Positions 37,029-46,850 of a stretch of DNA of 64,000 nt are shown here, piece by piece; within the stretch, counting starts at the first letter, position 1, and every line of letters begins with the position of its first letter. Origin of the DNA: Woronichinia naegeliana WA131 (GTDB lineage Bacteria > Cyanobacteriota > Cyanobacteriia > Cyanobacteriales > Microcystaceae); NCBI GenBank assembly GCA_025370055.1, contig CP073041.1:496001-560000 (forward strand), given 5' to 3'. A model generated the notes under the pieces. It saw only the letters and a list, made by a program, of their open reading frames with translations, was not told where the DNA came from and did not search any database. Made by a program: the position numbers and the translations under genes.

Positions 37029-37271
37029 CTAGGTAAAACGGCGACGAAAACGGGAGTCATGGTTAGAACCTTTACGACGATTACAGGCTTGACAGAGGGT
37101 TTGTAGGTTACTCAAATCATTACTGCCACCCTGGGCCAGCGAAATAATATGATCCACTTGCAAGCTAACTTCTCCCTGTTGCCGACCGCAGCTTTGACAT
37201 TGATAGCGATCGCGTTGAAAAACGTAGTCTCGAACGGAGTCTGGAATTTTAATACGAGGCGTTTTTGTCAT
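37029..37271 (-). CDS. HNH endonuclease
   Basis: 80 residues from ATG 37271: RIKIPDSVRDYVFQRDRYQCQSCGRQQGEVSLQVDHIISLAQGGSNDLSNLQTLCQACNRRKG. Complete HNH motif with two CxxC zinc pairs and the catalytic DHI. Stand-alone small HNH nucleases of this kind occur widely in cyanobacteria; role unknown. Confidence 0.87.
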   Translation of the reverse strand: MTKTPRIKIPDSVRDYVFQRDRYQCQSCGRQQGEVSLQVDHIISLAQGGSNDLSNLQTLCQACNRRKGSNHDSRFRRRFT

Positions 37272-37419
37272 GATTTGTTGATTAAAGTAGCGGTTAAATA
37301 TAACCACTTTATAATGCTAGACCCCATCCACTTTTGAGAAATCAAATTTTTTGCCCCTGGCCCCCAACTTTTGGGGGAAAAGAGTATAAAACGGATTAAG
37401 TCCCCCAGTATTGGGGGAT

Positions 37420-37524
37420 TTAACGATTATCTTTAGCCGTTACTCCCACATCTCCCTCTTTTCCAGGCAATAGCTCTTTGATTCTTTCCCATTGGTCATC
37501 CCGTAACGCATAACGCCTTGTCAT
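37420..37524 (-). pseudogene. IS5-family transposase, N-terminal remnant
   Basis: 34 residues, [20 protein letters not shown] followed by [14 protein letters not shown] and a stop. This is the standard beginning of IS5-group transposases, which would continue with the RAGIPWRDLP region; that is missing. Between 37310 and 37420 there are short hairpins of CCCCC/GGGGG type. Confidence 0.75.
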
Positions 37525-37739
37525 ATTCACACCTGGACAGTGCGAAGTTTATGGATGCCAGATAAGGTAATGACTATGAGGACAAAGTAAGCATATCAGG
37601 GTTTGGAGAAGAGGCAAGTTTAGCGGCAAGGAATTTAGGCAAAAGCAGACTGGGTGGACTTTGGAGAAAAATCATTTGGGCTTGATGTTGGAGGGCTAGT
37701 TGAGCAATTCGTTCACTAGGATAGCCATGGGATGGTAGT
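37525..37739. other. Unassigned stretch in the IS graveyard
   Basis: No complete gene. On the minus strand about 51 codons are open (reading SERIAQLALQHQAQMIFLQ and LLLPKFLAAKLASSPNPDML before a stop near 37575). They look protein-like and may be the tail of a gene cut by the adjacent IS fragment. I do not recognise it. Confidence 0.3.
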
Positions 37740-38062
37740 CATTGGTGTCAACTTAAAGGAATGGGTTCCCAAATTTGCTGATTGAGAGCGGCCTTTTCTC
37801 GATGTCGCTTTCTCTCAGCTTTGACCAAACCAAATAACTTAGCACGTTCAGCCAGATAGGTTACTGTATCAGGCTTTTCTCCTCTAGCAATAGCCTTCGC
37901 TACATAGTATAGACTCCGAAACACCATCTCTACTGAGATTTTTTCTTTCGGTTGATTTAGAGCAATCGCCACTTCCCCTACCAATTGATTTAAGACCGTA
38001 TAGAAAATCAAAGTGCAAATAATCTGGATTTGGACACCATTCTTATTCCCTACCCATAAATA
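37740..38062 (-). mobile_element. 3' fragment of the IS4-family element
   Basis: It begins with the terminal repeat CATTGGTGTCAACTTAA and continues as a near-identical copy of the last ~320 bp of the complete IS at 13580, encoding its last ~87-100 residues (VLNQLVGEVAIALNQPKEKI...). At 38061-38062 (TA) the match stops and a MITE-like element begins. The 5' three quarters of the IS are absent. Confidence 0.92.
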
Positions 38063-38272
38063 GGGCTTGCTGAATAAGTATAGAACCCTTGCCAGATAAT
38101 GCTTTCAAGCATTTTAAAAACGATCAGGTGCAAGGTTATGGCCTTTGGAGGCTCAAAGCCCATGCACGTCGTTGGAAAACTGGGGGTTGAAATTGGAAAC
38201 AACTCTCTGAAGTCACCATTTTTCGCCTCCTGTGGCATCTAGGTTCGTTTTGTGGACTTTTTCAGCAGACCC
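38063..38272. mobile_element. MITE-like element flanked by TA
   Basis: 210 bp. The left end GGGCTTGCTGAATAAGT and the right end (read inward) GGGTCTGCTGAAAAAGT match at 14 of 17 positions. A TA dinucleotide lies on each side (38061-38062 and 38273-38274), as expected for IS630/mariner-type insertion. No coding capacity. It forms the exact junction between two unrelated IS fragments. Confidence 0.7.
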
Positions 38273-38904
38273 TATTTAAAGAAAAATTTTATGAATATTT
38301 AAAAATAGCAAAAGAGTCACCAGAGCGTCTCCAGATATGGTTTTGGGATGAATCTGGATTTAGTTTGAGGGTGTTAAGACGTAAAAATTGGAGCAAAAAA
38401 GGAAAAAGAAAGAAAGTAAAAGGAAACAGAAGAAAAGGGAGAGTAAATGTAATGGGAGCGTTGAGATTCTCAGATAAAAAAACACGAGTAGAATTTCTAG
38501 AAAAAGGAACAGGAGAAAATTTTTTCAAGGTGTTGGAGGGATTTTATGAAGACATAAAAATGGAATGGGCAGAGCATGGTAATAAAATAGAGGAATTTGA
38601 AATAAAAGGTCCAAAAATAGTAATTATATTAGACAATGCAAGTATTCATAAAAAGAAAGAGTTTCTAGAGAAAATAAAAGAGAAAATGCCAAATTTAATA
38701 ATAGAGTTTTTACCAGAGTATAGTCCAGACTATAACTTAATAGAGTTAGTATGGCATTCAGCAAAAGAGTTTATTGCCAATCGCCTATTTAAATCAATAG
38801 AAGAACTAGAAGAATTGCTTAACCGATTACTAAATCAGGGAGAGCTAGTTATCAATTGGGGGCGGAAGCTAAAAAAAAAAGGTAACGCTGTCAATGCAGT
38901 TTAG
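38273..38904 (+). pseudogene. IS630-family transposase, N-terminally truncated
   Basis: The open frame from the MITE junction reads FKEKFYEYLKIAKESPERLQ, then the catalytic core: first Asp in WFWDESGFSLR, second in VIILDNASIHKKK, Glu in LPEYSPDYNLIELVW. A complete core and C-terminus of an IS630 transposase are present (~210 residues), but the N-terminal helix-turn-helix domain is missing. Not expected to be active. Confidence 0.88.
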
Positions 38905-38924
38905 ATGCTCAACAGCTTACGGCA

Positions 38925-39197
38925 TCACAAAGTCGAAATTTGATAGGCTTCTTTATTGCTCTTTAATCTTATTCGTCTTGTTGTCAGCTTCTGACGCTTT
39001 GAGTTAACCAAACCTTGTAATTTATAGCCTTTCTCCATTACTTCGGGGAATATTTCTGGATATTTCTCCCTCATTTTATCTAGGTAAGCTCGATACTCCT
39101 TCGGACTTCGTACTAGGTCTTCATACTCTACTCCTTCCTCTATCGGGAGACAGATTGTTTTGTCTCCTGCTATACCTCTTTTCTTTCTTGATGACAT
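38925..39197 (-). pseudogene. Transposase N-terminal remnant, family uncertain
   Basis: 90 residues: MSSRKKRGIAGDKTICLPIE...YEDLVRSPKEYRAYLDKMREKYPEIFPEVMEKGYKLQGLVNSKRQKLTTRRIRLK. The layout matches N-termini of a cyanobacterial transposase group in which a longer DDE domain follows; here it stops after KSNKEAYQISTL. The abrupt end lies beside the IS630 remnant. Confidence 0.55.
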
Positions 39198-39563
39198 TCT
39201 TTTTTCTCTCCACTTCTCTTTTCCTTTATTTTACCTCAGACACAAACTCTTGCGGAATCAGGAACGAATAATAAATGTGTTTCCACAGATTCAGAACACT
39301 ACCAGAGAATCGCTTATTTTGCCATTTCTTGGCTCCTCTTCCCACAAATATTATTTTTTGTCTTCATAACCTGCTGAACGTGGGTTAGGATTGGCGATCG
39401 CCGAATTTTCCTTGAACAAAGGACAAAAAACGTTTGACAATAGATATAGTCGAATCATCTAATCACGGAATAACGTAGTTTAACGGGGTTAATCAGAGTA
39501 AAACAATAAGCCTCAAAAGATTTTTGCTGATAGGCACTTCCCACTTTTTGCTATAATCGTTGT
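39198..39563. other. Intergenic region before the candidate RNA gene
   Basis: I see no gene. There is a HIP1-type site near 39394 and a TATAAT hexamer at 39552-39557 that would serve the RNA candidate. The left part may be IS debris. Confidence 0.4.
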
Positions 39564-39775
39564 CAATCTTCAATTCGCGTAGGTTGCGCGATTGTTGGGA
39601 TTAACAAGTGCTTATACGTCACAACTCGGTTCTCAGTTCGGGACTCTTACAGAGGCTCGCCCTGGGGAGCAGTTTATCAAAGATAATGGGGTCGTATTGC
39701 ACTCAAATACCAATATTGCCGAAAGTGTCCTGCAAGGATGGGGAATATTGAAATCCCCCGTTTTCTTGAGTTTTT
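39564..39775 (+). ncRNA. Candidate structured non-coding RNA (about 200 nt)
   Basis: A TATAAT box (39552-39557) precedes a GC-richer stretch of ~200 bases that ends in a terminator-like hairpin (GGGGA 39740-39744 with TCCCC 39754-39758, then CGTTTTCTTGAGTTTTT). Inside, GCTC-G-CC / GG-G-GAGC (~39656-39671) can form a hairpin, and TTCAAT (~39579) can pair with ATTGAA (~39746). Size, single promoter and closing-stem layout would fit a 6S-type RNA, but I cannot confirm the identity. A 61-codon open frame in this stretch has no Shine-Dalgarno and unconvincing composition. Confidence 0.35.
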
Positions 39776-40006
39776 AAGAAAGCATTCTGGTAGAACGGAC
39801 TCGGAAGTTTTTGGATAATTTGGCTCCTTTGCAGGGTCAATTACTAGAAGCGACAACGGACAAAGGCAAGTCCCAGACCCTAGAACCAAGGAAGCGCAAG
39901 CCTCCATCGGTCAATCAGGGAGCGAATATAAAGCAGTTGACACTGTTTAACTTCGGTTAACTCCGTTTTCTGTGTGCCTCTAGTTTGCTCTAACAGGGAG
40001 AACCCT

Positions 40007-41692
40007 ATGTCAGAAAATTTGAGAAGTCGGGTCGTTACCCAGGGAACTCAACGTAGTCCCAACCGTGCCATGTTACGGGCTGTTGGTTTTGGCGATGATG
40101 ATTTTACGAAGCCCATTGTCGGGGTTGCCAACGGTTACAGTACCATTACCCCCTGCAACATGGGTATTAACGATCTGGCAAAACGGGCTGAATTGGGTTT
40201 AAAGCAGGCGGGAGCCATGCCCCAAATGTTCGGGACAATCACCATTAGCGATGGCATTTCCATGGGAACAGAAGGGATGAAATATTCCCTGGTTTCCCGT
40301 GAAGTGATTGCCGACTCCATTGAAACCGCTTGCAATGGGCAAAGTATGGACGGTGTAATTGCGATCGGCGGTTGTGATAAAAATATGCCTGGGGCAATGA
40401 TTGCGATCGCCCGTATGAATATCCCCGCCATTTTTGTCTATGGAGGCACGATTAAGCCAGGTCACTACGAAGGCAAAGATTTAACCGTTGTCAGTTCATT
40501 TGAAGCCGTCGGTCAATTTAGTGCAGGTAAAATTTCGGAAGAAACGCTCTACGGTATCGAGCGTAATGCCTGTCCTGGGGCGGGTTCCTGCGGGGGAATG
40601 TTTACCGCCAATACCATGTCTTCCGCCTTTGAAGTGATGGGGATGAGTTTACCCTATTCTTCCACTATGGCTGCCGAAGATGCCGAAAAAGCGGATAGTA
40701 CGGAAGAGTCGGCAAAAGTGCTGGTAGAAGCGATTCGTAAACAAATTCTGCCCAGTCAAATCCTGACCCGTAAAGCCTTTGAAAATGCGATCGCTGTAAT
40801 CATGGCGATCGGCGGTTCCACTAACGCTGTATTACATCTATTGGCGATCGCTCAAACGATGGGAGTTGAACTTAATCTGGACGATTTTGAAACCATTCGC
40901 CACAAAGTGCCTGTGTTGTGTGATTTGAAACCTTCGGGAAAATATGTCGCAACGAATTTGCATCAGGCGGGCGGTATTCCCCAGGTGATGAAAATGCTGT
41001 TAGTCCATGGCTTATTACACGGCGATGCACTCACCATTTCAGGTCAAACAGTGGCAGAGGTATTAAAAGATATTCCTGAAGAACCCCTAGCCAATCAAGA
41101 TGTCATTCGTCCCTGGAGCAATCCTGTTTATCAAGAAGGTCACTTAGCAGTCCTTAAAGGTAATCTGGCGATCGAGGGTTCTGTTGCCAAAATTAGCGGT
41201 GTTAAAAATCCCCAAATCACTGGCCCTGCTAGGGTTTTTGAGTCGGAAGAAGATTGTTTAGCGGCAATTTTAGCGAACAAAATTCAAGCAGGTGATGTAA
41301 TTGTTGTCCGTTATGAGGGCCCCAAAGGTGGGCCAGGGATGCGCGAAATGTTGGCTCCCACTTCTGCGATTATTGGTGCAGGTTTAGGGGATTCGGTTGG
41401 TCTGATTACCGATGGTCGTTTTTCGGGCGGAACCTATGGCATGGTGGTTGGTCACGTTGCCCCAGAAGCCTTTGTTGGTGGCAATATTGCCCTGATTAAG
41501 GAAGGGGATTCGATCACCATTGATGCAGCCAAACGGCTTTTGCAGTTGAATATTAGTGAGGGAGAATTAGCCCAACGTCGTGCCAATTGGCAAGCTCCTA
41601 ACCCCCGTTATACAAAAGGGATTTTAGGCAAGTATGCAAAGTTAGTTTCTTCCAGTAGCTTGGGAGCCGTAACAGATTTAGATTTGTTCTAA
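40007..41692 (+). CDS. ilvD: Dihydroxy-acid dehydratase
   Basis: 561 residues from ATG 40007 (AGGGAG seven bases upstream). Converts 2,3-dihydroxy-3-methyl acids to 2-oxo acids in isoleucine/valine synthesis. Family motifs are [15 protein letters not shown], the Fe-S ligand Cys in [41 protein letters not shown], the metal site [16 protein letters not shown], and the C-terminal [24 protein letters not shown]. Normal length. Confidence 0.97.
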   Translation: MSENLRSRVVTQGTQRSPNRAMLRAVGFGDDDFTKPIVGVANGYSTITPCNMGINDLAKRAELGLKQAGAMPQMFGTITISDGISMGTEGMKYSLVSREVIADSIETACNGQSMDGVIAIGGCDKNMPGAMIAIARMNIPAIFVYGGTIKPGHYEGKDLTVVSSFEAVGQFSAGKISEETLYGIERNACPGAGSCGGMFTANTMSSAFEVMGMSLPYSSTMAAEDAEKADSTEESAKVLVEAIRKQILPSQILTRKAFENAIAVIMAIGGSTNAVLHLLAIAQTMGVELNLDDFETIRHKVPVLCDLKPSGKYVATNLHQAGGIPQVMKMLLVHGLLHGDALTISGQTVAEVLKDIPEEPLANQDVIRPWSNPVYQEGHLAVLKGNLAIEGSVAKISGVKNPQITGPARVFESEEDCLAAILANKIQAGDVIVVRYEGPKGGPGMREMLAPTSAIIGAGLGDSVGLITDGRFSGGTYGMVVGHVAPEAFVGGNIALIKEGDSITIDAAKRLLQLNISEGELAQRRANWQAPNPRYTKGILGKYAKLVSSSSLGAVTDLDLF

Positions 41693-41800
41693 GCGATCAT
41701 TTTAAAGGCTCTCTTTAGGTTAGACTTGTAATGGATAACAACACGAGAGCCTTAGATCATTTGGTATTTCATGTTTAAAAATAACTAAATTGACATAAAT

Positions 41801-43145
41801 ATGAACATTAATGAATTTATTTCAAATTACAAAATCATCCCGTACTCTTCATTGGAACGGGGATGTCCTTAAGATACCTCAAAAATTCATATAGGTGGAA
41901 TGATTTGTTAAGCAAAATCGCTCATGATCTAAAAGGGAATGATAGATATTATTTGGATATAAAATCATCTTGCCAAGAAAATGGAAAGTATAAATTTGAA
42001 AAAATAGCATCTCTATTGGAGGAAGATTTTAACAACCAATTAAAAAATAATGAAAGCAATGATGTATTTGAAAAGATTAATACGATTTTTTTTACAAGAA
42101 CATGGAAAAAGATATTAACATAAGTAGATTTAAAATCTACATATCGGAACTATTATCTTCGATTGATTTCAAGGAAGATATGGTAGAGGAGATCGCTGAA
42201 CTCAAAAAAATACGCAAGAATATCGGCTCAATCATTACAACAAACTATGACAAATTTATTGAAAGTGTATTTGAATTTAATCCTTTAATTGGTAATTGGG
42301 AACAATATTTTGTTAAGTAACCCTTATGGATCCGTCTATAAAATACATGGTTGTGTTTCAGACATTCAAAATATTATTATTACGGAAGAAGACTATGAAC
42401 GCTTTGACAAAAGATATGAATTGATAAGAGCGCAACTTTTATCTCTATTTATTCATAATCCTATTATATTTATTGGATACAGTATTAGTGATGTAAATAT
42501 AAAAAATATTCTAAAAACTATTTTTATGTGTATAGAACCTAACTCAAAAAATGCAGAGAGAATTAGAAAAAACTTTCTTCTAGTTGAGCATCAAAAAGAC
42601 TCTATTTCCGAAGAAATCCGTGAACATGACATTGATATCGAAGGATTTGGAACAATAAGGATTAACAAAAGAAAAACAGATAACTACGAGATTATTTACA
42701 AGTCTTTGTCGAATTTACATCTATCTGTTTCTGCTATGGATGTTAGAAAGGTTCAAGATGTTTTTAAAGAAATTAAAACTGGTGGTGAAATAAAAGTGAG
42801 TATTACAGACGATTTAGAGACTCTTAAAAATGGCGAAAAGGTGCTTGCGATTGGCTCAATAAACAATAAAAATATGAGTTCAATACTGCATCAGAAATGA
42901 TGTCAATTTACTTTAAAATAGTAGATGAAGACAATTAACAAATTCTAACGCAAATAAACAAGTATAATATTACAAAAACACAGTATTTTCCTATGCTTGG
43001 ATTTAGTCTGATTAGTGATAAAATTGAAAAAGAAATGGTTGACAAACTTAAAAAACAGCAAGTAGAAAGGCTAAACAATTCAAAACAATCAACAAATAAA
43101 GCTGCAAAAAATAAACACACCACAAGATACTCTTCCTTTAACTGA
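41801..43145 (+). pseudogene. SIR2-like domain protein, multiply frameshifted
   Basis: Joined across frames the sequence is one ~440-residue SIR2-family protein: MNINEFISNYK/NHPVLFIGTGMSLRYL, TTNYDKFIESVF, VYKIHGCVSD, IFIGYSISDVNI, then a C-terminal part ending KNKHTTRYSSFN. Lesions: loss of one A near 41832; loss of one A near 42098; a 7-bp tandem duplication TAATTGG at 42286-42299; a frame change near 42875; and an in-frame TAA at 42936-42938. The glycine loop, catalytic-type Asn and His are still readable. The domain order resembles SIR2 proteins of anti-phage systems. Codon use is very AT-rich, consistent with transfer. Confidence 0.85.
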
Positions 43146-43284
43146 CTTTCAAGCTATTAGTAATTTGTCAATTCTCCAAACTATAGCTCTTAATCTTTTC
43201 AGAGGATTAGGCTTTTTATTCATTACAAAGGGGCAAAGATGGCTTGACAAAAGGTGGTTCAGGCTTTGTGATTTGTTAGAATGA
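43138..43284 (+). pseudogene. Transposase C-terminal remnant (ISAs1-like)
   Basis: A frame reading FQAISNLSILQTIALNLFRG, then LGFLFITKGQRWLDKRW and a stop, resembles the tail of ISAs1-type transposases (LSxLRTIALNLFR...SITKGxRW). Only ~48 codons remain. It directly follows the broken SIR2 gene and may mark the recombination that truncated it. Confidence 0.6.
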
Positions 43285-43345
43285 AACAGCCCTAACCTGT
43301 CCTAGGGAGTTGACTTGATCTGTTTTAGATCTGACCGAGGAAATC

Positions 43346-44560
43346 ATGTCCTTATCACCTGACTTATTAGCCCAAGCGGCTCGCTATTTAGAACAGCACG
43401 ACGAAACTCAGAGAATCCAGAAGCTAATTTTCTGTCTCTGTAAAAAGTATTGGGAAAATGATCCGAATGTTCTCAACAGTATTCCGCTTCAACAGCTACT
43501 TCAGGAGCTAGTGCAAATTAGACCGACGAAGGAACAGTTAACCTTTTCGATGTACAAATTGGTTAAAACCCTTAACCGTCAGGGGATTTATACGGTAGTG
43601 GCGAAGGTGATTCTCGATCAAATGGAGCCAATCTATGCAGAAAGACTAACGGAAGGCCAAGTTCCGCCCAATACGATTGATGTTGAGGTTAAAGCGAACA
43701 GTTCTGTTACCCAATGTGGTTTATCACCGCCGCTCTCCCCCCAGACGACGGTTCTTGATCCCAACTTTTTAGCGGAACGGATTACTCAAACCTTGGCCCA
43801 GCATTCGGAACAAGTGCGGATTAAAAAATTGATGTTTGCAGTGGGTAGAGGTTATTGGGAAAATGACCTGAATACAATTGACAATTATGGGTTTACCCAT
43901 TTGGTGGCCGATCTGCGTAAGACTTTTCCCACTAAAGGAGAACTGCAATTTGGTTTTAATGCCATTGTCCAGAATATTAATAAAGCGTCTCTTTATCAGG
44001 CGATCGCAAATCTGATTTTAAAACAGATGGATTGTCTCTACGAAGAACTGGCTGAAGTAATTGATGAGGAGGAAAATGAAAATGCCTCTACCCTAAGTAC
44101 CATAATCCGACCGGTGGAGAATTTATCGATCCGTCAATCTTCTCCATCCCATGAAGCAACAGCGATTATTGAATTTCCGCGTTCCAATCCAGATGAATCA
44201 TCTGTCACTGTTTTAGAATCGTCAAAAGGTGGGCAATCTAAGGACGCGATCGCCATTCCCAAGGACTACAATCTTTTTGAATTGCGTTTAGAGATCATGC
44301 AGAATACCAATCCTTTACGGGCTAAGATCCTACTCTTTTCTATCTGTTGTCATCCCTGGGATAATAGTGGTCAGGATTGGTCAACCCTCAGAAGTTATGG
44401 GTTAGATGATTTAATAGAACAAGTTATCCTCAGCAGGCAGTCCATTGGTGACATTGACCGAAAACTCCATCGCCAAGTAGCATCTCTCAAGAACTCAGAA
44501 GACTATACTCAAAGTGTCGCCGCGCTTCTCCAAACTCTAAAATCCGTTTGTCCATCTTAA
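43346..44560 (+). CDS. Hypothetical protein with three related ~95-residue repeats
   Basis: 404 residues; ATG preceded by GAGGAA. Three copies of an alpha-helical module can be aligned: LAQAARYLEQHDETQRIQKLIFCLCKKYWENDPN... (1-95), LAERITQTLAQHSEQVRIKKLMFAVGRGYWENDLN... (~138-230), and a more divergent LRLEIMQNTNPLRAKILLFSICCHPWDNSGQD... (~310-400). The linkers are low-complexity. The module looks like a death-fold or effector-associated adaptor helix bundle, but I do not recognise it. It ends 13 bp before the pentapeptide gene, with which it is probably cotranscribed. Confidence 0.7.
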   Translation: MSLSPDLLAQAARYLEQHDETQRIQKLIFCLCKKYWENDPNVLNSIPLQQLLQELVQIRPTKEQLTFSMYKLVKTLNRQGIYTVVAKVILDQMEPIYAERLTEGQVPPNTIDVEVKANSSVTQCGLSPPLSPQTTVLDPNFLAERITQTLAQHSEQVRIKKLMFAVGRGYWENDLNTIDNYGFTHLVADLRKTFPTKGELQFGFNAIVQNINKASLYQAIANLILKQMDCLYEELAEVIDEEENENASTLSTIIRPVENLSIRQSSPSHEATAIIEFPRSNPDESSVTVLESSKGGQSKDAIAIPKDYNLFELRLEIMQNTNPLRAKILLFSICCHPWDNSGQDWSTLRSYGLDDLIEQVILSRQSIGDIDRKLHRQVASLKNSEDYTQSVAALLQTLKSVCPS

Positions 44561-44573
44561 TCAAGAGGTTGTG

Positions 44574-45566
44574 ATGCAAAACAATGAATTGCTCAAGGCC
44601 TACCATCAAGGTGAAAGAAACTTTGGAGGGCTAAAACTTCAGGGTATTAACCTCGGTGGAGCCGATTTAATCGAAATTATTTTTTCGGAATCCAATCTCT
44701 ACGGGGCGAATTTTCTCTTTGCCTATTTGAATCGAGCTAATTTATCCCAGTCCAATCTGGCCGGAGCCAATTTGAGTGGAGCGAGTTTAAACCAAGCCGA
44801 TTTGAGTGGAGCCGATTTAAGGAATGCTATGCTTCATGGAGCCTTAATGCAAAATGCGATTCTACGAGATAGTGATGGCACCTTGGCAATATTGACGGAT
44901 GCTAATTTAATTGGAGCCGATTTGCGGGGAGCCGATTTAAGTGGGGCAATTTTGACCGGAGCTTGTCTGCGTGGGGCCAATATGCGTCAGGAAAAGAAAA
45001 GTTACTATACTAATTTGCAGGCCATCAACCTTGTCAAAGCTGATTTACAAGGAGCCAATATGAAAGGTGTGGATCTGAGTCGAGCTAATCTGAGTGGAGC
45101 CAATCTGCAAGGGACAAATCTGAGGAGTGCCGATCTTCAAAAAGCAGATTTAACTAATGCCAATCTCAAAGGAGCATTTTTAAACGATGCCAATTTATCG
45201 GGCGCAAAATTGGTGGGTGCAAACTTAATTAATGCTACCTTTGTTAGAGTTAGAATGCCCTATGCCGAGTTAATGGGAGTGAATGCTCAAGGGGCAATTA
45301 TGACCCATGTGGGTTTAAGTCAAGCTAATTTGAGTCAGGCGAATTTTAAGTTAACCCGAATGAACAATGCTGATCTGAGCAGGGCTAATCTATCGGGAGC
45401 CAATTTCACAGAAGCAGAGTTGACAGAGGCTTTTCTCGCTAGAGCAAATTTAAACGGAGCAAATTTTACCGAGGCGACACTTTTAAGAGCAGATTTAATG
45501 AGTGCAAACTTAATGGGAGCTAATTTTAAAGGAGCAATGATGCCCGATGGTAGAATCCATAACTAG
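44574..45566 (+). CDS. Pentapeptide-repeat protein
   Basis: 330 residues, almost entirely A(D/N)LxG-type pentapeptides (for example LSGANLQGTNLRSADLQKAD) predicted to form a right-handed quadrilateral beta-helix. One interruption (QEKKSYYTNLQ, ~143-153) breaks the pattern. ATG 44574 behind AAGAGG; a GTG one codon earlier is possible. Function of such stand-alone proteins is usually unknown. Confidence 0.92.
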   Translation: MQNNELLKAYHQGERNFGGLKLQGINLGGADLIEIIFSESNLYGANFLFAYLNRANLSQSNLAGANLSGASLNQADLSGADLRNAMLHGALMQNAILRDSDGTLAILTDANLIGADLRGADLSGAILTGACLRGANMRQEKKSYYTNLQAINLVKADLQGANMKGVDLSRANLSGANLQGTNLRSADLQKADLTNANLKGAFLNDANLSGAKLVGANLINATFVRVRMPYAELMGVNAQGAIMTHVGLSQANLSQANFKLTRMNNADLSRANLSGANFTEAELTEAFLARANLNGANFTEATLLRADLMSANLMGANFKGAMMPDGRIHN

Positions 45567-45598
45567 GATAAAATCACTGGCAGGAGATGGGGCCAACC

Positions 45599-46039
45599 AT
45601 GCAATTTATCTTTTATCTTTTACTGACAGCGATCGCCTATGTGATCTGTTTAGTGAAATTAAAGGGTCGGACAGAACAGGAACAGATTGGCTCAACACCA
45701 GTTTTCTTTAATACGTTGATCTTCTTTGGTATCTTTGAATTTTATTTTCTCAAATCGCTGTTCAGCAATCCTGGATTTCATTTGTTTGGTATTGTCATTT
45801 CTTTGACCTTATCTCTCTCTATCTATTTTTATCTAAAAAGTCTGAAAAAAGATGTAGAATCTATTTTCTATAAATTAATTAATCAAGGTGAGGGTAAAGT
45901 GAGCATCCTAACTTTTATGCAGCGCACTGAATTATCCCAGGAAGAAGCAACTGCGTTTTTAGAGCAAAAAATAGCACAACACCAGGGAGATAGCTACGAA
46001 ACTTTAGGCAATATTTACTATGAGTTTTACAATTGGTGA
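45599..46039 (+). CDS. Small membrane protein
   Basis: 146 residues from ATG 45599 (AGGAG 12 bases upstream; an ATG at 45587 overlaps that site). Three hydrophobic segments are visible (FIFYLLLTAIAYVICLV, VFFNTLIFFGIFEFYFL, LFGIVISLTLSLSIYFYL), followed by a soluble tail (VSILTFMQRTELSQEEATAFLEQK) that looks like a winged-helix fragment. Third gene of a probable operon with the two preceding genes. Family unknown. Confidence 0.65.
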   Translation: MQFIFYLLLTAIAYVICLVKLKGRTEQEQIGSTPVFFNTLIFFGIFEFYFLKSLFSNPGFHLFGIVISLTLSLSIYFYLKSLKKDVESIFYKLINQGEGKVSILTFMQRTELSQEEATAFLEQKIAQHQGDSYETLGNIYYEFYNW

Positions 46040-46130
46040 AAGGGCAAAGAATATTTAACAGAAATAATACCTTAATTAACCGCTCCAAATTACCATTTAC
46101 CATCATTATAAAGTCAGGGGAGTATTACCA

Positions 46131-46697
46131 ATGAAGGCTCTTACTCTAGTGTTAGAACCTCTCTATACACTCAACAATCAAACATTTCAAGAGCTTTGTG
46201 CGGTCAATCCAGACCTCAAGTTAGAACGAACTGAGCAAGGAGAGTTAGTGATTATGCCACCGACGGGAGGAGAAACAGGACGGCAAAATAGTCAGTTAAA
46301 TTTTCAGTTACAACTTTGGAATCAACAATATCAATTAGGCGAAGTTTTTGATTCTTCGACAGGGTTCATTTTACCCAATGGTGCAACTAGATCGCCTGAT
46401 GTTGCTTGGGTTAAAAAATCTCGATGGGCAGCCCTAACATTAGAACAACAAGAAAAGTTTTTACCGCTTTGTCCTGATTTTGTGATTGAGTTAGTTTCTC
46501 CCAGGGATGCTCTCGAAAAAGTTCGTTATAAAATGAGAGAGTATCAAGTCAATGGTTGTCGTTTGGGTTGGTTAATCAATCGTCAGAACAGACAAATTGA
46601 GATTTATCGTCCTAATTTTGATGCGGAAGTTTTAGATTTACCAGTAACGATTTCGGGTGAAAATATTTTGGAAAATTTTACAATTGAACTTTTATAG
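46131..46697 (+). CDS. Uma2-family (DUF820) PD-(D/E)XK nuclease, copy 2
   Basis: 188 residues, collinear with the protein at 35060: FQELCAVNPDLKLERTEQGELVIMPPTGG, GATRSPDVAWV, LCPDFVIELVSPRD, RLGWLINRQNRQIEIYRP. Catalytic acidic residues are retained. Confidence 0.9.
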   Translation: MKALTLVLEPLYTLNNQTFQELCAVNPDLKLERTEQGELVIMPPTGGETGRQNSQLNFQLQLWNQQYQLGEVFDSSTGFILPNGATRSPDVAWVKKSRWAALTLEQQEKFLPLCPDFVIELVSPRDALEKVRYKMREYQVNGCRLGWLINRQNRQIEIYRPNFDAEVLDLPVTISGENILENFTIELL

Positions 46698-46763
46698 TTT
46701 CTCGGTTTTTAGATTCAGCCAAAGCTAGAAGAAGAGAGAGTAAACTATGATCACCGCTCATCC

Positions 46764-46787
46764 ATAAAAAAGCGATCGCTTTTTTAT
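46764..46787. terminator. HIP1-centred 24-bp palindrome, possible bidirectional terminator
   Basis: A perfect palindrome of six A, GCGATCGC, six T with AT on each side. Transcribed either way it gives an A-T-rich stem closed by a HIP1 core and followed by a T-tract. Confidence 0.4.
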
Positions 46788-46850
46788 CGTAGTTTGTTAT
46801 TCTCAAGGGCAATCAATGGGATAATATGAAAAAGGAACTTATCAAAGGTA

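Noticed and set aside
39592-39777. 61-codon plus-strand frame (LTSAYTSQLGSQFGTLTEAR...)
   Set aside because: TTG start without a ribosome-binding site, inside a region that looks more like a structured RNA with its own terminator.
42935-43123. Minus-strand hydrophobic frame opposite the end of the SIR2 pseudogene
   Set aside because: Antisense to readable SIR2-protein sequence, with no start signal.
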